From contig JAKSXM010000007.1 in assembly GCA_022575985.1 (NCBI GenBank), positions 29,576,501 to 29,640,500 on the forward strand: DNA of 64,000 nucleotides, read 5' to 3'. Below are positions 40,354 through 51,839 of this stretch, in pieces; the stretch's first letter is position 1; each line of letters opens with the position of its first letter. The DNA is from Anagrus nilaparvatae. Its lineage: Eukaryota; Arthropoda; Insecta; Hymenoptera; Mymaridae. The position numbers and the translations under genes are program-made. Under the pieces are notes generated by a model. It was given only the letters and a program-made list of their open reading frames with translations. It had not been told where the DNA came from and did not search any database.

Positions 40354-42967
40354 CCAGGGCCGTGGAATGGGGAATGCCAACCACGAACCGTAGGGGAACG
40401 TTGATCCTAGAGATGGCTGCTAGAACTGATCTGGTGGTCATGAACTCTGGGAACAATCCAACCTACGTAAGGCCAGGCTTTGGCGAATCGATCCCTGATG
40501 TCACTTTTGCCTCGGCCGGGCTGGCAGGAAGAGTGGGTGGCTGGAGGGTGATGGATGGAGCCAATGGCAGCGATCATAATTACATCACCTTCAAAGTGCG
40601 TGATAGGGTTGCTAATCGGCCCCCGTACAAAAAGCGCCCACTAGGCTGGAATGTGTCAAAGATGGACGAGGACAGATTTGTGGATTATCTTCGCGAAGGT
40701 TTCTCGTCTATCCCAGCCTGGCATGGAGGACCGACCACCCCGCGAGAGGCAGAGACCCTTGTCAAGAGGGTAACTGCTCTTCTGAGGGGAGCCTGCGATG
40801 CCTCTATGCCGCGTAAACGGCCCTGGAAGGGTAAAAGAAGCGTGTACTGGTGGAATGAAGAAATTGCGGAGCTAAGACGGGTCTGTCACGGCGCACGCAG
40901 AAGACGGCAAAGAGCGTATGGCCGCCCAGAGCTGGCTACGCGCTCTGAAGAGTACAAGGGAGCCAAGCATAGGCTGGCGAAAGCTATCCGCCTCAGCAAG
41001 GCGCGCTGTCTTCGGTCCCTAAGAGATGATGTCAACAGCGACCCGTGGGGCCTGGGATATAAGGTTGTCATGGGCAAACTTAAGTCCGGATGTGACAACA
41101 CGATGGATGAAGCAACGACCAAAAGAATAGTGGACGCTCTCTTCCCGGATCATCCAAACCAACAACACCCTGCTTTGAATGTCCCGAGGGAGCAAGTTCC
41201 GCTATTTATCGAGGCGGAGATGCTTCAGGCAATTAGGTCAATGAAAAATGGGAAAGCGCCAGGACCAGACGGAATACCCGCGGAAGCCCTTAAGGCGGCT
41301 GCAAAGGTAATCCCTGGTCTCCTGCTTGGCATGTTTAACGCGTGCCTCGTGGCAGGCGCCTTTCCAAGGGACTGGAAAGTGGCCCGTCTGGCTCTGATAA
41401 GCAAGGGAAAGGGTGAACCAGGATCTCCATCATCTTACAGACCATTGTGTATGTTAAATACCATTGGCAAGGTGATGGAGAGCATGGTCAGAGGAAGATT
41501 GCGGCAAGCAATTAGGGAAGCGGGTGACCTTAGCGACGACCAACATGGCTTTCGTGAGGGGCGTTCCACGATCGGTGCCATCGAGCAGGTCGTGAAGGTG
41601 GTTATGAGGGCCAGACAAGTGCGGCCGGATATTAAACCGGACGTCCTGCTTGTCACGTTGGATGTGAAAAACGCATTCAACTCGGCTAAGTGGGACGATA
41701 TGTTGCACTCCCTCGAGCAGGTATTCAGAGTTCCGGATTATCTGAGAAATATACTCAGAGATTACCTCCGGGACCGATACCTGCGCTGGGACACGCTCGA
41801 TGGCACAATAGGTAAAGTATTAAGCGCAGGCATAGCGCAGGTTTCAGTTCTGGGTCCTGATCTGTGGAATGCCTTTTACGACGGCTTGCTAAAGATTGAG
41901 CTCCCGGATGGATGCTCCATGATCGGATACGCGGATGACGTTGCTCTAACCATAACAGCTAGAGAGCCAGAGGACCAGCAGAATACCTTGGATGAGGCCA
42001 TGCGCCTTATCAATAGCTGGATGTCGGATCACGGACTAAGACTGGCAGTCCCGAAAACGGAGATTGTCCTTCTGACCCGGAGAAGGGTTGATACCATTTC
42101 GGCATCAGCTTTGATGACGGAGGTAATCCCCTTATGATCCAGACCAAACCATCGGTCAAATATTTGGGGGTCTTCTTGGATAACAAGTTGACCTACAATA
42201 GACAATTCCAGCAGGTCTGTGAAAAGGCTGGCCGGGTGACAAAGTCCCTCTCGTGGCTAATGACGAACATCGGCGGTCCCAGATCTGAGAAGAGGAGGCT
42301 GTTGATTACGACAGTTAACTCCATCTTGCTCTACGGTGCAGAGGTGTGGGCGGACAATGTCCGCATAAAAAAGTACTGCAAGAAACTAAAGGCAGTACAG
42401 AGGCAGGGGGCACTTCGAATCGCTTGCTCGTACAAGACAGTATCAGAGCCAGCGATCCAGGTGGTGGCTCGGGTGATTCCCATCGACCTGCTTGCCTTGG
42501 AAAGGCAGGCGATCTATAACCGTGGGGAATTAGAGCGCGACGTAGCTTCCGTTCGCGCCCGCTCCCGCACAATGGAATGTTGGCAGTATAGGTGGAATGG
42601 TGACCCGAGGGGACGTTGGACGCACCGCCTTATCATCGATTTGGAAAGCTGGATGAACCGTGATCATGGAGAGGTAGACTTCTACCTCACACAGTTCCTA
42701 ACTGGTCACGGTTATTTCCGCGATATGCTTTTCAAGTGGAGCAAGGTGACATCTCCGGAATGCTTGCATTGCCCGGGCGAGCTGGATACCGCTGAGCACA
42801 CCTTTTTTGGGTGTCCTCGCTTCGCTGAAGGGCGACCGCCCTTCGATGAATGGAGGCCGGAAGTAGTCGTCCCGGAAATGCTGCGCAGTGCCGGTAACTG
42901 GTACAGTGTGGCAATGTACGTACGGGCGACACTGATTGGAAAAAAGGAGGAAGGTTTCCTCTCGTAG
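40354..42967 (+). pseudogene. R1-clade ORF2: endonuclease (partial), reverse transcriptase, CCHC
   Basis: Opens in the C-terminal half of the apurinic-like endonuclease (GVP-less remnant with SIPDVTFAS and GSDHNYITF, including the catalytic His). RT follows: SYRPLCMLNTIGKVMESMV, DVKNAFNSAKWD, and YADD at 41928-41939, all intact. In the block before YADD the usual Gln-Gly-Ser reads Gln-Val-Ser (codon 41841-41843). A one-base deletion near 42096, by comparison with copy B, shifts the frame; the second frame (42134-42967) completes the thumb (KYLGVFLDNKL) and ends with CLHCPGELDTAEHTFFGC, a CCHC zinc finger. The two lesions plus 5' truncation make it dead, but otherwise the coding sequence is intact. 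Confidence 0.92.
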
Positions 42968-43256
42968 GAAAATCCTCCTTTATTGCCAGGGTATGGCGAA
43001 GAAATGCCTGGGCTGCATTGTTTTCCGGACCGAAGTAATACCTAAACAGGGAGTCCCGGTCCGGATTCTATGATATTGTCATAAATGCAGGAGGGTGGGG
43101 AGTTTAGTGGTTATTGTAATTCCTCAATTGTGTATATCTGGGCAACCCCAGATACAAATTTGAGGTTGAGTCCCACATAACCATACAGTACGCGTGTATG
43201 GTATGCGTAAATGCATTCTCCTCGTCCTACGAAAAAGGCCCCTTCTTGAAGGGGCC

Positions 43257-43290
<34 letters not shown>
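40354..43290 (+). mobile_element. Young 5'-truncated R1-clade LINE with poly(A) tail and TSD, copy A
   Basis: ATTCTCAAACTAGGAG flanks both ends (40338-40353 and 43291-43306). The element begins inside the endonuclease, contains RT and C-terminal zinc finger, a ~290-bp 3' UTR, a terminal stem-loop (GGCCCCTTC/GAAGGGGCC at 43238-43256) and about 33 uninterrupted A (43258-43290). Pure poly(A) and perfect TSD mark a very recent insertion. It is much GC-richer than its surroundings. Confidence 0.95.
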
Positions 43291-43293
<3 letters not shown>

Positions 43294-43306
43294 CTCAAAC
43301 TAGGAG

Positions 43307-43933
43307 GTGAGAAGCCTTTAGAATTTTTTTTTTCAAACTCCTCTTGGTTGGTTTGATATATCAACCAGAGAACGGATTGAGAATTTGTTGGCAAAGAAAA
43401 GATATTTAGGATGGTTAGGACAAGCTGAAGATTTACCTCACGAGAAACTCCATGATATTTTAAAAGAGAATTTGTTCAATGCAAGCGTAATTTATGTAAA
43501 GAGCAAACTGGTTACGAAAATTTGTAAGTAATGTAAAAAAAAATTGATTCAAGATGTCCGGCTTTAAGTTATTTAAGAAACCATACAGTTCCAGCATTTT
43601 TTTTTGCAAATATCACCACAAACTTACTGATGCATGTGCATTAAAACATGTACTTCTACAAGAAAAATGGCTTAAAGTGCACCGTCCATGCATTGAAAGA
43701 TTCATGCCAAGATAAATTTAAATTTAATGGAAAAACAGGACATTGTTGAATTGCCAAAGCTATTTATCTTGAACTATGCAGCAGAGAGTATCGATGATGC
43801 TTGGAGCAAACTTCCAGAAGAGTATCGTAGAGATGTTGAATTTTTAAAAAGAGTAAAATGTAGAATTCATGATCATAGTGACAAGAGAATACCACCAATG
43901 ATTAGAGGTTGTAAACACTGCAATGTCATATAA
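43307..43933 (+). pseudogene. Conserved hypothetical ORF, 3' part (continues 40269-40353)
   Basis: After the second TSD the interrupted gene goes on. Several frame changes occur: a T-run at ~43328, then WLVDISTRERIENL, LGWLGQAEDLPHEKL, a stop near 43530, and ORF 43727-43933 with the ending RDVEFLKRVKCRIHDHSD and Cys residues (RGCKHC). So the host gene was already decaying or has decayed since. Function unknown. Confidence 0.55.
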
Positions 43934-44226
43934 AATTTCATTATTTAATAAAATATTTTTCAATAAATAAAAAATGTTTTGGAAAATTTTATGTACAATC
44001 TTTTTAAGATTTTTAATAAATAAATATTTAAATGAAATGAGTTAAACTTATTTTTCATCCTTTATATAAAAATTAATTTTATGGTTTATGAATTGATTAA
44101 AGGTTTTTGGGTTAGTATAGGTTAACTCATTAGAAAATACAGTTTTATTTTAAAAAATTATAAAAATTATTATTCAATCAGATTTTTTCATTTATTTACA
44201 TCAAATTTTTTACATTATCACATTTT
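43934..44226. other. AT-rich spacer between convergent ORFs
   Basis: Contains AATAAA-type words on both strands, suitable as poly(A) signals for the convergent genes. Nothing else. Confidence 0.45.
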
Positions 44227-44544
44227 TTATAAATCTACAAAAATGGTGGGATTGTATTTCCCAACTAGGTACTTTATACCAAGTTTATTAATTTTAATTT
44301 GATCTTCCAAGTATTTTAGCTGCTTAGCGTCTTCTTCTTCCACTAGTAATTTATACATTCTTTCAGGTAAAAACGCAATCCCGAAATCTTTTAAATGTAT
44401 CCTTACTCTTCTTCTATATTTAGTGTCCTTGACATCCATTTTTACAACTGTATAAGTCAGGTCTTTTTCCATTTCAGATAATTTTTTGAACTGCCCCTGG
44501 TACGTTGCAATACCATTTATTTTAGCGAGTGACATTTGAAACAA
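44227..44544 (-). CDS. Small basic conserved hypothetical (Polinton-like block)
   Basis: 105 codons without interruption. LTYTVVKMDVKDTKYRRRVR followed by HLKDFGIAFLPERMYKLL resembles a small beta-rich nucleic-acid-binding protein seen beside PolB in comparable insect elements. I cannot give it a function. The C-terminus has alternating charged residues. Convergent with the plus-strand gene ending at 43933; the next minus-strand gene (44621-44821) is upstream, so the two may be co-expressed. Confidence 0.5.
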   Translation of the reverse strand: MFQMSLAKINGIATYQGQFKKLSEMEKDLTYTVVKMDVKDTKYRRRVRIHLKDFGIAFLPERMYKLLVEEEDAKQLKYLEDQIKINKLGIKYLVGKYNPTIFVDL

Positions 44545-44620
44545 AATAAAAAAGAGAAAATATGTTTATAAAAAAAGTTATTAATCAAGCAGATAGTATT
44601 ATTAATTTTTTTTTACGAAA

Positions 44621-44821
44621 CTACTCATTATCAGATTCACAAACTTCTATTTCATAAATTTTTTCCTGATTATCTCTTAATAACTCAAGTAATTCCGATA
44701 CCGTAGCGTCCATATAATGTAACTGGTTAAATGTGAATTGATTACGATAACGGACTCGAGTGTTTGAAGCTAATTTTAATAAAAGAGTTACTTCTGAATC
44801 TAAAAAGGGGTGCTTTTTCAA
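44621..44821 (-). CDS. Small acidic-tailed hypothetical ORF (Polinton-like block)
   Basis: 66 codons: RVRYRNQFTFNQLHYMDAT, then a Leu-rich amphipathic helix (VSELLELLRDNQEKIYEIE). No recognised family. It starts just inside the boundary of the inverted repeat array (44826), so its promoter would lie in that array. Small size lowers confidence. Confidence 0.35.
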   Translation of the reverse strand: MKKHPFLDSEVTLLLKLASNTRVRYRNQFTFNQLHYMDATVSELLELLRDNQEKIYEIEVCESDNE

Positions 44822-44825
44822 CTTT

Positions 44826-45893
44826 TGGTCTAGCCCTCCAAGATTTGGTCAAATAAAGGTTTTTTGGGGTCACTGATCACGAATATTGAAGTTATAACTA
44901 TTAACAATTACCCCTTCACCCTTAAATTGGCCAAAGCTACCCCTAAAAAAGGTGTTTTCGCTACTTTCTCTCTAGCCCTTCAAGATTTGGTGTAATAGGG
45001 TTTTTTGTGTCGCTGTTCACAAAAATCGATGTCTTTTCAATTGAAACGTAACTCTTCAACCTTATATTAGCCAAAACTACTTCTAAAAGGAATTAGATAC
45101 TTCCATTTTAGAGCCAAACGTCACCATCAATGAAAACGAAGATAGTTATATGGAGAGAACGTATGAAGATTTAGATTCTTCAATTTTCGAGCCACATATT
45201 AGTGTTGACTGTATTTATGACGATAGCTATTATAATATGGAGGATACAACTCAAGTGCACTCGGTCCAGAGTATGGAGTATGATTGATCGTCTGTATTGT
45301 ATAATTTGAAAAATGTCTCAAAAATTATTTTTTTTTGTACGTTTTTGTACTTTTTTTAGAAGAATATGTAATGTTTAAATAAGAATAAAAAATCTTATTA
45401 CGTAAAAATGTATGATTCATTTATTTATACCTTTCAAACCTTTTTGGAGTAGTTTTAGCAAATTTAAGGATGAAGACCTAATATTTAATTGAAAAAAACG
45501 TGATTTTCGTGATCAGCGTCCTAAAAAACCCTTTAAGACCAAATATTGGAGGTGTAGAGCGAAAGTAGCGAAAACACCCCTTTTAGGGGTAGTTTTGGCC
45601 AATTTAAGGGTGAAGGGATAATTTTTCATAGTTAAAATTCAATATTCGTGATTAGCGACCTTAAAAACCCTTATTAAACCAAATCTTGGAGGGCTACGGT
45701 AAAAGTTGCAAAAATACCCCTTTTAGGGTTAGTTTTGGCTAATTTAAGGGTCAAGTCCCAATTGCGCATAGAAAAGACCCCGATTAACGTGTTCAGCGAC
45801 CCAAAAGACCTATAGTAGACCAAGTCTGGTGGCGGCCTCAAACAATACAACCCCCCTCCCCCTTGAATTGACTGGAGTATGAAAATTTAGGGA
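44826..45893. repeat. Inverted arrays of ~133-bp units flanking an acidic ORF
   Basis: Two forward units (44826-44957, 44958-45090) begin GGTCTAGCCCTCCAAGATTT or similar and run to CCCCTAAAAAAGG. Three reverse units (45440-45583, 45584-45716, 45717-45893) carry the complement (CTTGGAGGGCTA, TTTAGGGGTAGTTTTGGCC). The outermost unit ends TTGACTGGAGTAT at 45893 and is matched in reverse complement at 11165-11310, inside another transposon. It could be the terminal inverted repeat of the Polinton-like element or a separate foldback element. The centre holds an ORF. Confidence 0.75.
45085..45289 (+). CDS. Short acidic ORF with internal duplication
   Basis: An uninterrupted ~65-codon frame in the centre of the inverted arrays: LDTSILEPNVTINENEDSY then LDSSIFEPHISVDC, two copies of a ~23-residue pattern, ending MEYD and TGA. 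No ATG at the left edge; an internal Met (MERTYED) or splicing would be needed. Composition is acidic. Unassigned. It could be a C-terminal exon of the element's protein. Confidence 0.3.
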
Positions 45894-46667
45894 ATTAATT
45901 TTGGGTCAAGAAAAATCAGGGAAATTCAGATATAACTTTTTTTGTTTTATTGGAAAATCCAAAATATACACCAATTTTGATAAAAATCCAAATACTGTTC
46001 TACGTTACTTTTTTAATTTTTTTAATTTAACAAAAAAGAAACTAAATAATTCGGTTTTTTGAAGTTTTATTTGTAAATTTAAAGTTTAAATCAGGTTTTA
46101 CAAAATTGTCTGAAAAATAAAATTTGTTTGGGAAAGTTTGAAAATACAGGGACTTGGTGCAAATCCATCCAGGGTTTAGTAATGACAAAAATATACTTTA
46201 GTTAGAAGGAAGATAATTTAAAAAAAAAAATTTACTGGATGAATATTTATCACATCTGATATTTAATTTATTGAACCAAATAAAATATAAAATATTTATT
46301 CAAAATACGCTTTTGCATGAAAAAATTTTTTTAAAATAATCAAAAGTGGAAATAGTTGCCAAAAATTTAGAATCGGGTAGAAGCTAAAAATTTAAAAAAT
46401 TGGTTATTGAAGTTATGTATCGCGCATTATTAAAAAAATAAAAATAAAGAATAAAATAAACCGGATTACAGAGAAACACGAGTTAAAATATATTCAATTT
46501 TATAATATTTAATAATTTAAATAAAATTTTATTCATAAATGTGAATCTTTTGGGATAAAGCTGTTAAGAGATATACAGGTGGGTCAGAGGTTCATAAAAC
46601 GTGTTAAGGGATGTAGATATAAAAACGGATTTCAGAGATTAATCAAATGCTATGTCACATAGGTGTT
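45894..46667. other. AT-rich spacer, nothing recognised
   Basis: Low-complexity sequence without coding or structural signals that I can support. Confidence 0.5.
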
Positions 46668-46857
46668 ATAGAATCCGGACCGGGACTCCCTGTTTAGGTA
46701 TTACTTCGGTCCAGAAACAATGCAGCCAAGGCATTTCTTCGCCATACCCTGTCAATAAAGGAGGAGACTTTCCTACGAGAGGAAACCTTCTTCCTTTTTT
46801 TTAATCAGTGTCGCCCGTACGTACTCTGCTACACTGTACCAGTTAGCGGTACAGAGG

Positions 46858-47771
46858 TATAAAATGTGCTAAAACTTAGATTATAAATTTAAAAAATAAT
46901 AATGAATATTATTAGAGATGCAGTTTTTTATTTTTATTTTTTGAATATGAAACAAAATTGAGTACCGAAACAAATTAATTTGGCGAACTTAAAAATCTTA
47001 CTGGGATCAAAAATTTCTGAATTAAGGGGGAAGGGTTAAATGGGATTTGAAATAATTTTGATTTAAGGACTTAAAATAATCCGCTTTGAGAGAAATAATA
47101 ATAATTTGGGTTTTGAGACTTAACACCTACTATGCATAAAAATATCAAATTATAAAATTTTTTTTATTCGTACCATTTATGTATTATATTCAGCATTTAT
47201 CTGTAATCAGGTACGAGTTAAGAAATTTTTTTCAAAGTGAAGGGGGCAGAAATTAATAATATAATTATTATTTAAATTTCTTTTTTAACAACAAAAATTT
47301 ATGTGCTTTTTAATTTAAATTGTTTAGGGAGTATCGCCCTCTAGAAACGTGCCTTTTGTAACAAAAATGTTCCATGCATTAAGATTGTGTTAAGGGCATT
47401 TACTCTTTTTTTTAGTAAGGAAACAAGTTTTTTTAAACATTATTTTACTCATCGAGTTCATTATGTGCAAGCATAATTTTTTATTTACAATATAAAGAGA
47501 ACATTAAAATGTATAGAAAAATTTTTTTTTTTAATTTTAAACAATTTATTATTATTATATTGAGCGCCAAAGTTAACAGAGTTAAAAAACGGTTGTCAAG
47601 AAAACTCCAGTTTGGATTAAAAAAACCAAAGAGCATTTTATGAGTAATTCAGCCCTTTAGTGGGTGGATTATCGACTAATCAAAATTCCAAAAAAAAAAG
47701 AAATGGCGCCATGTTAAAAAAAAACTTGATACCAATTTTTGGAAAAATGGTTTCATTTTTCTTATCTATCT
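46858..47771. mobile_element. Insert/replacement inside R1 copy B
   Basis: LINE sequence stops after ACCAGTTAGCGGTAC and resumes with TATCCGGCTCGCCCGAG. About 910 bp of AT-rich DNA lies between and about 100 bp of LINE is missing. The insert carries the repeat shared with 6098-6330. No TIRs or target duplication are visible, so a replacement event is as likely as a clean insertion. Confidence 0.6.
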
Positions 47772-47784
47772 GTTCTATCCGGCT

Positions 47785-50506
47785 CGCCCGAGCAATGCAA
47801 GCATTCCAGAGATGCCACCTTGCGCCACTTGAAAAGCATGTCGCGGAAATAACCGTGACCATTTAGGAACTGTGTGAGGTACGGTTCATCCAGCTCTCCA
47901 ATACGATGATAAGGCGGTGCGCCCAACGTCTCCTCGGGTCACCATTCCACCTAAACTGCCAACACTCCATTGTGCGGGAGCGAGCGCGAACGAAAGCTAC
48001 GTATTGCTCTTCTTCCTCACGGTTATAGATCGCCTGCCTTTCCAAGGCAAGCAGATCGATGGGAATCACCCGAGCCACCACCTGGATCGCTGGCTCTGAT
48101 ACAGTCTTGTACGAGCAAGCGATTCGAAGTGCCCCCTGCATCTGTACTGCCTTGAGTTTTTTGCAGTACTTTTTTATGCGGACATTGTCCGCCCACACCT
48201 CTGCACCGTAGAGCAAGATGGAGTTGACTGTCCTCATCAACAGCCTCCTCTTCTCTGATCTGGGACCGCCGATGTTCGTCATCAGCCACGAGAGGGACTT
48301 TGTCACCCGGCCAGCCTTTTCACAGGCCTGCTGGAATTGTCTATTTTAAGTCAATTTGTTATTCAAGAAGACCCCCAAATATTTGACCGATGGTTTGGTC
48401 TGGATCATAAAGGGATTACCTCCGTCATCAAAGTTGACGCCGAATATGGTATCAACCCTTCTACGGGTCAGAAGGACAATCTCCGTTTTCGGAACTGCCA
48501 GTCTGAGTCCGTGATCCGACATCCAGCTATTGATAAGGCGCATGGCCTCATCAAAGGTATTCTGCTGGTCCTCTGTCTCTCGAGCTTTTATGTTTAGAGC
48601 AACATCATTTGCGTATCCGATCATGGAGCATCCATCCGGAAGCTCAATCTTCAGTAAGCCATCGTAAAAGGCATTCCGCAGATACGGGCCCAGAACTGAA
48701 CCCTGCGCTATGCCTGCGCTTAATACTTTACCTCTTGTGCCATCGAGCGTGTCCCAGCGCAGGTATCGGTCCCGGAGGTAATCTCTGAGTATATTTCTCA
48801 GATAATCTGGAGCTCTGAATACCTGCTCGAGGGAGTGCAATATATCGTCTCACTTAGATGAGTAATGCGTTTTTCACATCCAACGTGAAAAGCAAGACGT
48901 CCAGCTTAATATCCGGCAGCACTCGTCTGGCCCTCATAACCACCTTCACGACCTGCTCGATGGCACCGATCGTGGAACGTCTTTCACGAAAATCGTATTG
49001 GTCGTCGCTAAGGTCAACCACTTCCCTAATTGCCTGCCGCAATCTTCCTCTGACCATGCTCTCCATCACCTTGCCAATGGTATTTAACATACACAATAGT
49101 CTGTAAGATGATAGAGATACTAGTTCACCCTTTCCCTTGCTTATCAGGGCCAGGTGGGCCATTTTCCAGTCCCTTGGAAAGAGGCCTGCCACGAGGCACG
49201 CATTAAACATGCCAAGGAGGAGACCAGGAATTACCTTTGCAGCCGCCTTAAGGGCTTCCGCTGGTATTTTGTCTGGTCCTGGCGCTTTCCCATTTTTCAT
49301 TGACCTAATTGCCTAAAGCATCTCCGCCTCGCTAAATAGCGAAACTTGCTCCCTCTGGATATCCCTAGCCGGGTGTTGTTTGTTTGGTTGATCCGGAACG
49401 AGAGCGTCCACTATTCTTTTGGTTGCTGCTTTATCCATCGTGTTGTCAAACCAGGACTTAAGTTTTCCATGACAACCTTATATTCCAGGCCCCATGGTTG
49501 ATATCATCTCTTATAGCCCGAAAACGGCGCACCTTGTTTGGCTTCTTTGTACTCTTCAGAGCGCGTAGCCAGTGCTCTCTGACGTCTTCTGCGTGCCCAC
49601 CTAAGTTCCGCAATTTCCTCATTCCACCAGTATACGCTTCTTTTACCCTTCCAGGACCGTTTACGCGGCATAGAGGCATCGCAAGCTCCCCTCAGAAGAG
49701 CAGTTACCCACTTGACAAGAGTCTCTGCCTCTCCCGGAGTGGTTGGTCCTCCATGCCAGGCTGGGATAGACGAGGACTCTTCACGAAGATATTCCACAAA
49801 TCTGTCATCGTCCATCTTTGACACATTCCAGCCTAGTGGGCGCTTTTTGTACGGGGGCCGATTAACGACCCTATCACGCACTTGGAAGGTGATGTACTTA
49901 TGGTCGCTGCCATTGGCTCTATCCATCACCCTCCAACTGCCCAGTCTTCCTGCCAACCCGGTCGAGGCAAAAGTGACGTCAGGGATCGATTCACCAATGC
50001 CTGGCCTTACGTAGTTTGGATTGTTCTTAGAGTTCATGACCACCATGATCAGTTCTAGCGTCCATCTCTAGGATCAACGTTCCCCTACGGTTGGTGGTTG
50101 GCATTTCCCATTCCAGGACCCTGGCATTTAAGTCCCCGGCAAATATGATATTGCCAGAGACTTCCCTTATCGTTTCCTCCAATGAGGCCAGCTTTGCGGC
50201 GAACACCCCAATAGTGTCATTCGGTGACAAATAACAACTAATGAAAGTTTTATCATCGCACTTTGCCCAGACGTGGCAGTTGCCTTTTTCATGTCGGGAT
50301 ATAGACGTCTGGGCACGACCTCTTAGCCATATAGCGCACCGGCCCGTGTCATCGGTGAACCAGAATTGCTGGTTCCTATTGCGAAGCAGCTCGGATAGCA
50401 AGACGAGGTAAGAGCCTGTCTCGCCCGCGAGCCGATCGAGCAAAAGGTCAGCAAGAATAATATTGTTCATATTCCCTTGCAGGACTCCGAAAATTACCGA
50501 TGACAC
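47785..50506 (-). pseudogene. R1-clade ORF2, decayed (endonuclease, RT, C-terminal region)
   Basis: Spread over several frames by shifts and stops. Endonuclease: IFAGDLNARVLEWEMP and GSDHKYITF regions (50506-49504). RT: MKNGKAPGPDKIPAEALKAA from 49300, DVKNA, a shift near 48845, AQGSVLGP intact, then Tyr-Ala-Asn-Asp at ~48612-48623 in place of YADD, so the first catalytic Asp of the pair is Asn. Thumb: KYLGVFLNNKL, another break at ~48340, then LLYGAEVWADN to the end (47863). The pattern of lesions differs from copy A, so the two were independently inactivated. Confidence 0.88.
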
Positions 50507-51839
50507 TTTATCTTCCTTGCCGTAAGTGCCTTCCGATAATACTTACATGCTCCGCATCCTGGAAGGTGGTCGGTCTTGGCCTTGTCAGCTCTTTCCCTAC
50601 ATAGGCAGCATTCTGCTTTCTCCACAGGACATTTTTCTGACGTGCCCTTACATGACCACTGTTTGTGGCCGAAAAACCAAGACACTTGAAGCACCATATA
50701 ACCTCGGCTCTTAAGCGCACTTTCCAATTAGACCAGCCATTATTTATCTGGCCTTTATTGGTCAATTTTAGGGCGGCGGCCTCTGGTAGCTCTACGACCG
50801 CCATATTCGCCTTAGTGCACTTAGCCTTGAAGATCACTTCGTCGCAGCCAGTAGTACCATCTAGGCCTCTGATCTCCAGGGTTTGGTGGGGAATCAGTTA
50901 ATTAACTGTATTTCTGGGCCTGCGACCGTCTTGACAGTGTCTAATAGTTTTTGCTGGTCTTTCGACGAGCTCAGCTCTATTAGAACGCTGCCATCCTGGG
51001 TTTTCTGGATTCAGTGAACATCAGTCCCCGATTCCTTTAGTTGGACACCTCTTTTGATCTCCAGCAGGGCTTTCGCTTAAGACTTCCCTTCAGGAGGCTT
51101 TATTGTTAGAGCCTCCTTACACTAAGTGATCCTTATGCGCCGGTTTTCTTTTATTTGCTTTTCTAGTCATAGTTCCTGATACTTCCTGTATAGGAATATT
51201 GGGTTTTTGTTTCCCATTTAATACCTCCTGCTGCAGTTCAAAAATTGTCTTTAGCCTGGCTAAATATTTTTCAAACTGAGCTATGCCTTTTTTGACAGTA
51301 ATATTACAGTTCTTCTGTACTTTGACTGAGTCTCTCATCTGAGTAATGTCTCTCTCCATGTTTGCTTGGATTTCAATGCACGCCCTGCTATATTCCTTTG
51401 ACTCCCGGAGATATGTTTCCATATTTTCTTCCTTCTTGCCTTCATCATCAAGCCCAACTTCGCTAACATTAGGCAACGAATATGACCTCTGGCCCTTCAG
51501 AATAGAAGGCCGTATCAAGCAATTGCTTCAACCTTTTTGGGCGCCACCTTTTGCGCTTATATCACCTTCCATTAAGGATTTGCGGGAGGAATCCTTGACC
51601 TCTAGTCTATTTAAGACTACCCTTGCCGTCTTTTCTTCAGCAGCAGTTAGAGCTAGATGTTGTTGCTCTGTGGGTGTGATATTCTGCCCTTGCTGCTGGG
51701 AAATGCTAAATTTGAGAGCCACGGGATCCGTGTCTCCGGCTCTGACCACCAAGGCTTTCACTCGATCGGAATCAGAGGTTGAACTACCCTCTATAAGAGG
51801 GGTATCAACCTGGGGTGACTCATCGTATTTATCTAGCAT
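50494..51839 (-). pseudogene. R1-clade ORF1 (gag-like) with zinc knuckles, decayed
   Basis: N-terminal charged/coiled-coil region (51839-51117: long Glu/Lys-rich helix with MERDITQMRDSVKVQK), then a break, then the knuckle region split over two overlapping frames at 50494-50837: VIWCFKCLG, KQWSCKGTSEKC and CCLCRERADKAKTDHLPGC. These are the CCHC knuckles of R1-type ORF1, which bind element RNA. At least two shifts separate the parts. Confidence 0.75.

Noticed and set aside
41435..42932. Minus-strand ORFs within R1 copy A
   Set aside because: Antisense shadows of the RT frame created by its higher GC content.
47917..50901. Plus-strand ORFs within R1 copy B
   Set aside because: Antisense shadows of the decayed ORF1/ORF2.
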